Origin: Mycteria americana
Lineage: Eukaryota > Chordata > Aves > Ciconiiformes > Ciconiidae
DNA: 64,000 bases
Direction of reading: 5' to 3'
NCBI RefSeq assembly: GCF_035582795.1
Contig: NC_134369.1
Location: forward strand, 58,466,001 to 58,530,000
Numbering within the stretch: the stretch's first letter is position 1; every line of letters starts with the position of its first letter. The position numbers and the translations under genes are program-made. The notes beneath the pieces are model-generated. The model was not told the DNA's origin. It saw only the letters and a program-made list of their open reading frames with translations, and made no database searches. Shown piece by piece: positions 40,401-52,400 of this stretch.

Positions 40401-43400
40401 AATAAGATTGTTTGCTTGAAATCACATTGACATAGCCTGCTTGCTTTTGACCAAACACCAGGACAGATGACTATTTCTTCTCTGTTGGATTTTCTAGGCT
40501 TTGTAACAGCTGTGGTGTAGGCCAGGGTAGAAGAATGGATTGTGTCAGTCCTCCTTTGGGGCAATCTACCATAACACTTTCTTAAAAGAGTGTTATTTGG
40601 TGTTCTGAAGTTATGCTAATTCATAGCTAGGAGACAATATTTCTAGCTTCTGTGTAAATAAATTCTTAGAATGTAGGATTCTCCTGTGCTTTCAGCTCAT
40701 ATAGCTAATTGAGCCATGATGTGCATTATATGTTGCATATAAGCCTGTTTGTTCTAGAATCTCAGTCATTCTCCAGTATTGGTATCTGGCTAAAACTCAC
40801 AGATATCTGCTATATTAAAAGTTAAAATTTTATTTTCTGTATCATGACTCAAGTTTCCCCAGATGTATAAGTAAATGAAACACAGTTCTGCTGGAGGCTG
40901 GTGGTTTTGGGTTTTTTTTGCTTGTTTTGTTTGGGTTTTTTTGGTATAGTAAATGCATGTTGGTTTGTGTGATATTTTATAATAGTTCTAGCAAAACAAG
41001 AAGCTAGCAGTACCACGTGTTGAAGGAAGTATCTGGAGCTCTTGACTAAATTTTTTAGGGCAAAGACCACATATTACTTCTGTTTAGTGCTGAAGAGTTG
41101 CTGGGAAATATTGGGAGTAAACTAAACTGGAAAAATATGGATCTTAGTGATTTGTGGTTCCTTCTAATGTTCAGCTTCAGATGCGCAGGTGTTGCTTTTG
41201 TCAGATGAATGCTGCCTGATTTCTACTGCTATGTAATTCACCTGCATCAAGATTAAGAAACCACTTTTTATTAAATAAGCCTGGAAACAAGATAAATGTA
41301 TTTTGCTTTTGTGTAGCATGTATTGGATATCTGTGTTTCTGATGAGCGTTTAAAATGTTTTCTAGTACAATTGGGAGGAATGCATTATCTCTCATATAAA
41401 AGCAGTACAGCGCTGAAATAGTCCTCCTTAATTTTGGTCAGAATGAACAAAAGTGTCTGTGTTTATTCCTGCCTAATGCATCACAAATCTGCTGACATGC
41501 TAACCTTGGAGTCTTGGCTGGCGGTAATCAGGCCTGTGCACCGGCAGGAAAGATGTACCTAATGCACTCCATCAGTGCAGTTTGCATATGGAAGTTCTCA
41601 CAGGGGAGCTGCCCTGTGCCAGCTGAGGGTTACCTGCCCACTGCAGTTATTGTATGTAATTATCGAACCAATCTGTTCAGCCCAGCAGGGTTTAGATGGT
41701 AATCATGAAGCAACACTTTGGAAAGGAAAGATGTAATGCACTCTCCCCTTCTCTCATGAGCTATGTGAAGTTGTAGCCACTTTTAAAGCTGTATTAGTAA
41801 AGCTATAGTCTCACACAATTAAAAAAAAATTTAAAAAGGGAAAGATAAACTCTTCCAGTGTTCATCAAAGTTATCATCTCTGATACAGATACAGGTCAAC
41901 TCATCCTTTGCAAAAATCACATGGCTTTAAAAAATAATCTTTCCATAACCACCTTAAGAATACTTTGCAATAGTAAGATTAATTGTAATACACAGATAAT
42001 AACAGTTCTATCCATTTAGAGGTTTTAAGATAATGTTCCTTGAATAGAGTTCGGTTTTCCCAAGTACCTCTCTTTGGAACAGAACCCATAGTTGCTATTA
42101 GAAAAAAATAATAATGTACTGTCAGTGGGTGTTAGCTACTTTTAAGCTGTGCAAAGAAAGCCTTAAGAAGTAAGGATCCAGATAAACTTGAATTTGATGA
42201 GGTGTAATTGCTTTTAAAAAAGCAATTAACAACAACTTTGGGTAAAATGTTTTTCTGTGTTCTTTTAAGATTGTTTTTTTAGATTGCTCCTTTTGTAACA
42301 GTTATTCAGTGTAAATTAAAAAAACAGGTTTTGATCATAAAAACTTGTGTTTTCATACATTAAAATTTCAACTCCTAATGTGATCTGCAGATAGGGGAAC
42401 TAAACTTCTAAAATGTCTATTGCCTAGTACTAGTATTCTTGCACTAATATATGAATAAATTTTCTCTACAACTGGAGACGTTTTATAATATACGAAGAAC
42501 TAATGCTTAAAATTGGGGAATACCTTGTGAGGATAAGATATTTTCTACTTTGTATGGTCTTTTCTGCTCTTGAGTTCAGTTCCCCCCCCCCCTTTTTTTT
42601 CCCCCCAGAAAAAAAGAAGGGCAGCAGCTGCAACCAATGAGAACACTGAAGCAGAAATGGAAGATATGGGAAGTCCAGAAAAAAAGAAACCTACTACTTC
42701 TAGTAAGTCAAAAGATTGTTCTCACAGTCACATGTACTGGTGTGGTAGGTTAACCCTTGCTAAGGGCCAGACTCCCACCCAGCCAGTCGCTCCTCTCCTT
42801 AGTGGGACAGAAGGAGAAAATAGGATGAGAAAACTCATGGGTTGATAAAAAAATGGGGAGATTGCTTACCACTTACTGTTGCGGGCAAAGCAGACTCCAC
42901 ATGGGGAAAATTAATTTAATGTATTGCCAATTGAAACAGATTTGGGTGGTGACAAAAGCAAACATTAAAACAACATCTTCCCTTCCTCTTCTCCCAAGCT
43001 CAACTTAACTTCCTCACTTTAGACTCCTCTACCTGACTCCCTGAGCGGTGCAGGGGGCATGGAGTGGAAGTGTGTTCTGTACATAGCATTTTTGCTCTGC
43101 TGCTCCTTCCTCCTCACATATTCCCCTGCTCTAGTGTGGGCTCTCTCTCTTGGGCTGCAGTCCTTCAGGGAAAAAAATGTGCTCCGGTTCCTTCAGGAAA
43201 TACCCATCTGGTCCAGTGTGGGCTCTCCCACGAGTTGCAGGAGATATCTGCTCCATCCTGGGTCCTCCATGAGCTACGGGGAATATCTGCTCCAGTGCTG
43301 TGGAGTACCACCTCCTCCTCTGACGTTGGTGTTCCCTCTGCTGTTCTTCACTCTCTGTCCCGCACCACCACCCCCTGCCTGTCCAGTGTTTTTTGCCCTC

Positions 43401-46400
43401 TCAAATTTTTCAGAGGTGTCACAAACAAATTGGGTTCAACTTTGGCCTACGGTGGGGGTTTTTTGGAGTTAGCTGGAATGGGCTGTGTCAGGCACAGGAC
43501 AGCACCTAGCCTCTTCCCACAGAGGCCACCCCTGTAACCGACCCCAGCTTACCAAAACCCTGCTGCATGGCCACATGTACCCAATACAACCGTTTACCTT
43601 TAGCAGTTCGAGTGCTTTTTGTCTTTCATAAATTTTTTTAGATTAACAAAATTGAAATATTTTCATATTTAATATTAATTATTAAATATTAAGTTTAATA
43701 TTTAAATTTAATATTTAATTATGTAATTTTACACATTCTGTGTAAAAAATGTATACTCTCCAATTATATGCTGCCTAAAGCTGGTAGGGATGCTGGGTGA
43801 TAAAAATTGGTGGTTGCACCCTGTTCTTTTGCCATTATTCATTCTCTCCTCCGTTCTCATTTTTGCCCTTCCATCTTGTCCAATTCACTGTCAGAATATG
43901 CTGACTCTTCATCAGGACTTCTTCATCACAGTGTGTTACAGCCAGGGGCTAGGAGCAGCAGCTTCCACAAGCGAGTGTATTTAAAGTTGAGGAAAGGATC
44001 AGCTATAAGGATAGAAAATGCTGAAGCTACGTTTCAGATAATTTGGCATAGTTTCAGTGTTGTCTAGAAAAAGTCATGGACACATAAAGTAGGATTATTG
44101 TAAGTCCCAGATCAGAAATCTTCAGTAGATCTGTATAGGGTAAGCTTATGGTGAGTGTTCAGTCATACTGTTCTCTGGATCTAACCTTCTAACTCCTTCA
44201 TGTAGATGTAAACTGAATTCAAGTAATTACAAAGATATTTTTCATAAAGAATTTTTGATTCAGACTTTTATGTAAAAGACCAGATGTTGTCTGTGGTCAA
44301 GTAGTCTCAAAATAATAAAGCAGTAGCACTGGAGTCTACCCCAAAACAAATCTGCTTGTTCAAAAAAGATTTGATGGAATATGGCAGGATGGGAAAATGT
44401 AACATTGCAAAGACAGTAATATTATTGGTAAGTTATGGATTTACCCTAGTATATTTACTCAAACAGTATGGTACAAAGTACAATTAATTAAGCTAATGCT
44501 ATTCCAGAAGGTGACACTCCTTTGCTCATTTTCAGCTGTTCACATTATAGAATTCTGATCATTAAAATCAGTGATTATTTCTCTTACTTGAATGCCTTTT
44601 GAATTGTTGACTTCAATTTATTATGAATTTTCTAGTCTGTCAGTGGCTGCAAAAGTGTTAATTATACTTTCTTTCAAGGAAATACAATTATTTGATGTGA
44701 TGCTGACATTTATTCATAGTATTAGCATTTTAGATTTTATTTAAAACCTTATAACAAAATATTTAATACAGCTGACTGTTTTCTGGTTGTGATTTGATAC
44801 ACATGAGCAGAATATACTTTCATTTTATATTATTTATTATACTTCTTTTTCCCTGGGATTGTAGATTGAAATTCTCATAGACAGAGATGAAAAAGAACTT
44901 GAGGAATTGCAATCCAAGTGGTAGCATCAGCTTTTTGTAAATGCTAAGTTTTTTCAGACTAAGTAAAGGTATTTGGGAGGCTATATATATTTTCAGCATC
45001 CAGTGGTTAAAATGAGTGATGGACATTAAGCTTAAATTTAAATGTCTTCTTGCCAATTCAATAGGGTTACAGGTGAAATGGTTCTAATTTCACCTTTTTA
45101 TACTACCCAATTTAATGAATACCAAGTGAGGGGAGTATATCAAATGATTTCAGGTGAAAAGTGATACATGTACTTACTCATTTTGTTCTCTCCAAATTTG
45201 GAATTAAGAACTTTACCACTTATTACATGATTCACAAATCTGTGTTGAAGGAAAGGGCAACTGTTTCATAATCTTACGATTCTGATGCTTTTGATAAATC
45301 GAAAATAGCTGATTACTACAGAAGTACTTAAAACTGTGTTTCCAAATCTGCCTAGTTTTATGTTACTATGGACTTGTTTCTTCATTATGTGATTAGTCCT
45401 GTTACTAAAAAGTATCCTAAAGTTTACTGTCCAGTAAAATGGACAGTTTCTTGATACCTCTTAATTGTAGAAATTGAAATTTAGTCATACACGAACATTT
45501 TTAAAGTTCTTGTAATGCTATTTTATTGGTTTCTGAAAGGGGATAAATATGGCTGGACAGGGGTTACTCTTCAGGTGTTCAAACAACATCTCATCAGTAT
45601 TTGGACTTAAAACAGTGGCAAGAAGCAGCCTCTTGCTGTTCAGCTGATCAGAGTTAACTGCATCTGACTATGCAGGTTGTCTAATCCAGTCCAAAAGATT
45701 AGTCGGCCCAAAAAGATCCTGATCAGCTGTGCAGCAGTTTGAGTACACCAGGGTGCTCAGTGGCTACAGGGACTCTGCCAGTAATGAAATCTGCTACTGC
45801 TGAGGCTGGGAAGCCCCCAGGCTTGGTGGAGGAGGAAGAAAGAACAGCACTGAGAAAAGACGGGCACCTTGACATTCTTGCTTCTTCAGTCTGCTCCCTC
45901 TGGTTGTTCTCGGTGTAAGAGTGGCCACTTCAGATGACTTCAGTAAAGGCCATCTCTTTCAATCATGTCAGCCATCAGTGTTTCTGGAGCTGTCAAGCAA
46001 GAGTGTTAGACTCTTCTTTTTAGAAACAGAATTTCAGAAAGCCTTCAAGAAACAAGCTGTGTTGTACTTCCAAAATAAGATGCACAAAATTTTGTGGAAT
46101 TCTTAAACTGTTTTTTATTTAAATTAGCATGTTATTGGTTTCTTCCTTTTTTTTCTGTGATAACTGGAACCTATATGCTTTCCTGAAAGCTGGAATTTTA
46201 AGAGGTATCCTTTTTAAGGTAATATGGATGATGTTGAAGTATTATATCGGTCAATGTCTCTCTACCAGGAAAAATGCTATGAGAAGAGATGATTTCTATT
46301 TAAACGAAAAGTTTTTTTCACACTCTGTTACAGTTCCATTTTCATTATTAGCTGCCTTCATGTATGATAGTAAGGTTTGTAAGTGATGATACTGTTAAAG

Positions 46401-49400
46401 CAGAATACCAAATTTTGGCATGCGCTGTATGTATCCACCAATGCTTCTGCAGGGGTGTACTGTATAATATTAATAGGACTAATATGCTTATTTTTAACAG
46501 TTTGTATGGAATAGGCAGCTAGTATAGGGAATTTTGGTGAAAATGGCATAAATGCTGGAAAAATAAGTGTTTCATGAGGATTTGTAAATAATCCTAGGTT
46601 CAAAGCTTATCAATAGAGATAAAACCTCTACCACTGGCAGTCGTCTTTAATCTTGGGGTTGATGAATATTGGGTTATAGCAATATAGAAATTTTTTAGAA
46701 TAGAATATTTTTACACCAGCCTTTATTTTCTGTTGTGAATATTTTTAAACAATTTTGGGGTGTATTAATTGGGACAGTATAGAGAGAAATACTAAAGCAA
46801 ATGTGAGAATGAAAGTACTGTATCTTCTTAATGTACTTTTTAATGGTCAGTACTGCTAGGGGTAGGAATTGTGCATGTCTGTATTGCTGGATAGCATCTA
46901 GCATGGTAAGGCCTTAACTGGGGTCTTTTTGGTTACTCTTGCAGTATAAATAAAGAACTATGTGAACAGCTCCAATATGAAAACAGTCATACTGATGGAT
47001 TGGTTAGAAGGCATTCCAAAATGGAGGTTTAATAGTATTTCTCAATTAATTGGTACTTAGCTTTATGTTTATTTACATTGCATGGCTTTGCATAAATCAG
47101 TATCTGCGTTATTGTCTTAGAAATCTTTTTTTTTCTTTATTCAAGCAAGATTTATTACTTACTGTTGGATTAAATCTACACTTAGGCTCATTTTTATATT
47201 TAGAGAATTATTGGCCTTGTCATCAAGCTTTAGGAGAAAGCAAATCATACTTTTTTTTTGAGCTTGTTTATGGCACCACTTGTTACTTGTCTTTCTACTC
47301 CACACCAATGCCCACATTATAGGTAGATTTTTACCTCTTAATTTTATATCCTAATACGAACATTTTCAGCAAACCCTGTACTGTACAATAGTTCTAATTG
47401 CCTATTATTCATCTGTTCCCTTCTGTGAAGGATTTGGTATTGACTGTATCTGTAACAGACTCCAGGAGTAAGTGGGTATTACTCTTAAAACAGTGTATCC
47501 ATCTCTGACTAGTCACCAAAAGATCTGTCCTTTTCTGCACCATTCTTAGCCTTCCCTTATGTGTCTCAGGAATGTTGCAAGTTAAATGTTCTAGTATGAG
47601 AGTTACGTGATCTCATTTTAGAAGTTAAAAGCATGTGCTGCTATGGTGATAGCATGGAAGATTCAGGTTTTAGAGCAGAGAATTACTGCTCTCAGTTGTC
47701 AGAAATATTGACAAACTTGCTTCTGTATTTTGCGTTAAGTATATTCAAACACAATATGAAGTGATCTGTCTTTTTATGGCCTGTGCCAAAATTGTTTGAG
47801 GATCTTCAAAAGGTATTTAAATGAGGAGAGGTGTGGTAGGAGGTGATTTTTAAGTATAAAGATCCTTAAATATTATGTGTAGGAAGGCTAAAACAAATTA
47901 GATATATCTGTTTTATATCTTTGTGGTTCTTCCTGAATAATGGTTTTCTTTGACAATTTGCAAGTGACAAATTCCCTGAGAAGCACCTTGGATATGTGCC
48001 ACTTTATTATTGTTGTTGTTGTTGTTATGGGACAAAATTAATGTCCAAGGTATAAAGTATGGGAATGTTCCTGTTTACTCCTGTGTCATCTTGGAACACA
48101 TTTTTCTACTTAGTCTTTCTTTATATTTTAAGCTTATTTCTGTACTATCTCTTCAGACCACTTCTAGCACTTAAACACATTTAAAATGTAAATATATTTA
48201 AGTTCCTTGTTACACTTCATGGAACTTTCTTGTGTTTGCTGCTAAGGAAAAGTATTAAATTAAAACAAAACAAAAAAACCTTCTGAGGAAAATTTTCCAT
48301 GGGGTAATGTTTTGTATAATGACTTTACATGTAGAACTAAATCATTTAAGAATAAAAGTGGTTTGCTTTTTTGTTGTTTTTCTGTGACCTGAAGATGTAT
48401 TGCAGTATGCTGAACAAGTGTTGCAATTCAAACTCAGATATAAAATTTGTAAGTGAAATTTTTTTACAGGAAAGAAAAAAAAAAAAAAGCTGTACTGCAA
48501 TGACTCAGTTTTTACAGGGAAATAACCTTTTTCAAGATTGCAAGTAATATATTTGAATTAAACTTTGTTCCTCCTGCAAATTGCTGTGTGGTGGAGAGGA
48601 GGGCTATTTTTAAACACATGGTGCATGTGACTACTGATTTATATGTGTATATACAATTGTGTTTTGGAATGTCTTCAGTAAAGCAATTTTTACAAGTAGA
48701 AGTAAATCAGTTTGTTTTATCTGAAACAATTTTATGTTAAAATTTTTAAAAGAACACTCAGATTCAGTGTTATCTTTAGGAAATACACGGGCATAAAGTC
48801 ATGTAATAATACATTCTTATGTCCTGATGTTTTTCCATATTATCATATAGAAATGTATTGGCTTCATTTGTTGCAGGAAATGGAGGGCTTGGAGGAACAG
48901 GGTACCTAAAGCCAAACCCCATCCTGTAACTCTACAAACTTTCTTTCTTCTCTCTCATCCCTATCCCACAATCATATATTTCCTGGAATTCAAGTCCATA
49001 TTTCCATTCTTCTGGTCTCTCTGTTCTTTTTTCTGAATCTTATTTCTGAATTTTTGTAGAGAAAAGAACTGCGGGGGAAAAGAGAACAAGCCAACTAACC
49101 AAAACTACTATTTGTCACCCTTGCAGTTGCTTCAACAGCCTTCAAAGTACTGAAAAATTCTTATTTGAGAAGTGTTACACTACAAGTTTTTATCAGCTAT
49201 GCAAGGGTTCCTTGGCAGAGTTGGGAAAGGGCTTGTCAGAGGATTACACACTCTTCCCTATTTCATCTTCTCAAAAGAAAAGTAGCTCTTCCTTGGCACC
49301 ATATTCAAACTGCCCAAACAGATTTGAGAACAGTTGACTAGTGCGATGCTTAACTCTCATTAAATGCTGCACAGCCTGGCTTCAGCACCCATATGATGTT

Positions 49401-52400
49401 TGCAGCTAGAGTGTAGTCTTTCAGCTTCCAATGCTTTTTTTTTTTTCTTATTCCTTCCATATGTAAATAGCAATTGTATGGCTTCCATTCTCTTGTTTTC
49501 CCTTTTCAGTTTGATGATTGTAGAACCCTTTTAAGGGGCAGTTGAAGGAAAAAGGTCTCCTAGAGAGCCATCCAGCAAAATGACTTGGTTATTTTATATC
49601 ATTAAAGACAGCTGAAATATGACTGAAGCACATTTTGCAAGCAAAAGTGATACTGTGGCCAGTGGAAGAATTTTGAAGAATAGACAGTCCTAAATTTGTC
49701 TCCTTTGGAAATTACAAGTCCACAATTGGTTACTTAAATTAATAACAAAACATATTCTTGCATTAATTTATTGCACTGAGATCTGATATAGTGGCATATG
49801 CAAGATCTTGTCTAGTTGACTACGGAGTCAACTTCGTCACTTCTCAGCTTAACTGTGGCAATTCAGTATATGTGGCATGAAGTTGCCAGCATTAAAGAAG
49901 TGTCAGTTCTGTCATAAGACTGTCCTGCTGTGGCATACTGGGTGTCTATACAGAAATGATTAAGCTCCATCTCTGTGGAGACTAGTCTGAGAACATCTCT
50001 TCCAGAAACCACTTGAGAACTCTCCACCCAATGATCCAACTCTCCAGATTTATTGACCTTTGTTTCTTAAAGAGATAAACATATAGCAAAGTGTGTGTGT
50101 GAGATTATGCACATGTGCACACATGCATTAGATTTTTTTTTTAAGAAAGGAAACCTTACTGTGTCTGACCAACATACTTGACTGCATTCGCTTCTTTAGA
50201 GGGCGAAAGATGTTGTTTAATGATGATTACTACAAGTCTAGTTTAAGAGCTTGCATAAACTAGAATTGCTAGAACTCTTCAGCCATTACACAGAGACTGG
50301 CACATACTCAGTCTTTGTCAGGTGTAAATTCAGCATATGCAAGTGATGCAGTTGCTAACCTCCAGCATGCCTGCTGCTAGATATTTTTCACTTACCTGAT
50401 GTTTGTCTAGAGTCCAAAATCTGTAGGCGTTTCTGTTTGCAAATATTCTAGCCTATGATGTAACCTAAAAGTCACCATTAATACCTAAATCATACCTGAT
50501 TTCATCTGCTTGGTAGCTGTGTTTTAATGCTCGGAATCTGTCACTGTCCTCATTTCCATCAAAGCAGGCAATTAAGTGGGAAACATGGGACTCTGGTGTC
50601 TGCTTATTTTTACCAAAGGAATATTTGTCATTTTATAGAAAGTTTCGTTTTTTGACTCAAGTACCGTTTTATTTCTCTTACTCATAAGACATGTGTTTCT
50701 AAAATGGTGTATGTAGAATTGGAAAATAAGATGAGAAGGGGCATCAAGAGGTCCTGGACAAGGACATCTGCTCTATACAGCAGCCTAAGGACAGGCTTAT
50801 CAATCTATGTCTGTGTTGATCTTGATACATACCAATATTTTCTCTTAAAACCTTTGTGATTAAATTCTAAAACATCCCTGATCAGCACCACTTGTAATAC
50901 TTAACTATCCTTACTACTAAAAAGGGTTTGATAAGGTGGAGTATTTTATTTTGATATTTTTAGTACCTAATATGAATTTCCCTTAAGCTTATTAGTTGTC
51001 CTATCCACTTTGGACATGAAAATTGCTCTCATTTTATGCAGTAACCTTTTGCACATTTGATGAGTATAAAAGGCTGCACCATCACATCTCTCTTCCATTG
51101 TTTTTCCTTTCTCCAGATAAACTAGTTAAATTAAAAAAAAAAAAAAAAAGAATTTTTTAGAGAGCTAGAAAACATGATCACCATTCCTGACTTTTTTTCC
51201 GTTTTTCTCAGAACTTTCTGGAAGGATAGAGTACTGCTGTATACTGAGTACTGAAAGATAGAGTACAAAACTATACACAGTACTGCTGGATTTCTTTTGT
51301 AAAGTGGCTTTATAATACAGTTTACATGGAGAGGATCAGATATCACAGTCAACTTGTCTAATAATTCCTCTAGAGCCTGTGGGACTCTTTATGCCTCTGC
51401 TGAACTTTGTTCCAGTCTCAAAACAAGCTGTGCAGTGACACCATCTGGTTTATTTTTGCCTATATAATTCTTCCTCATTTAAATTGCTGTTTCAACCTAA
51501 TTCAGTTTAATCTGCTTTATAAAAACCCTCTCCTTTGCTTGTAATAGCTTTGTTTGTATCCTCATTTGGTGCTGCCCACATGGGACTTCTCCTGTTTTCA
51601 GAAGCAGAATTGACATTTCTCCCACAAGAAAAGTTTGTGGGGAGGGGGCAATATAAGTTATCAGGCTAAATAATTTTGAAAATGCAGACAAGCTTTTTGG
51701 TACAGAAGACCTTCAGTTTTGAAATAGCTGCAAACTTTGAAGCTAAACCTGGGTTGAGAGCAGTCATTCTGAGTTTAACATAATTAATCGGATAGTTTAA
51801 GAGAATATTTCTGCTGCTTAAGTTTGAAATTATGAATAAAAGAACCATGACAAGGATTTTTTTCCTTTTTCTTATGATTCACTTAAAGATTCGCCATGAT
51901 CATGGTTTGTTTAGAAAAGCCTTGAAAAGAACTCATTAATGCAGTAAAGATAAAGGAATAATCAGAGGCAGGGAAGCTCTCTTCTCCTTTTTGGTGTTCT
52001 AGCATGGGCAATTAGAAATGGGGAAGCTCTTACCGAATTAGGAAATAGTAAGCTTCAGTTGCTTGTATTGTCCATGACTGCCATGAAATACTACATTCCT
52101 GAAATACAAACATGACAATCTGATAACTCATTTCTTTTTTCTTTGTAGACAAACACCTGTAATATTTTCCTACCTAAGGTCGTCATTTTCATATTGACAG
52201 TCTTTCCAATAATAGAACATGAATTTGACCTGTCTTTGCGGCATTTGATTTTACAGTCTATGACTGGATGAGAAGAAAAGTCACAGTTATCTCAGTCAAA
52301 ACCACTGAAGATTAGCAAACGGGAAAAAGATCAGGTTATTGTTTTTTCTTGAAGAGAAAACTTTGGTCATCCTCTGCTTTCTGTTGCAATACAAAGATTG

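Larger units (their letters stand above)
38472..42608 (+). other. VRK1: VRK1 intron between coding exons 10 and 11
   Basis: 4.1 kb. Contains the antisense CR1 fragment at about 39,144-39,430, the 20-bp minisatellite at 40,121-40,220, a T/G-rich tract at about 40,899-40,947, and no gene. Confidence 0.8.

Noticed and set aside
43059..43537. Two overlapping + strand frames of 137 and 157 codons
   Set aside because: They lie wholly inside the antisense solo LTR and are translations of its repeated noncoding segments.
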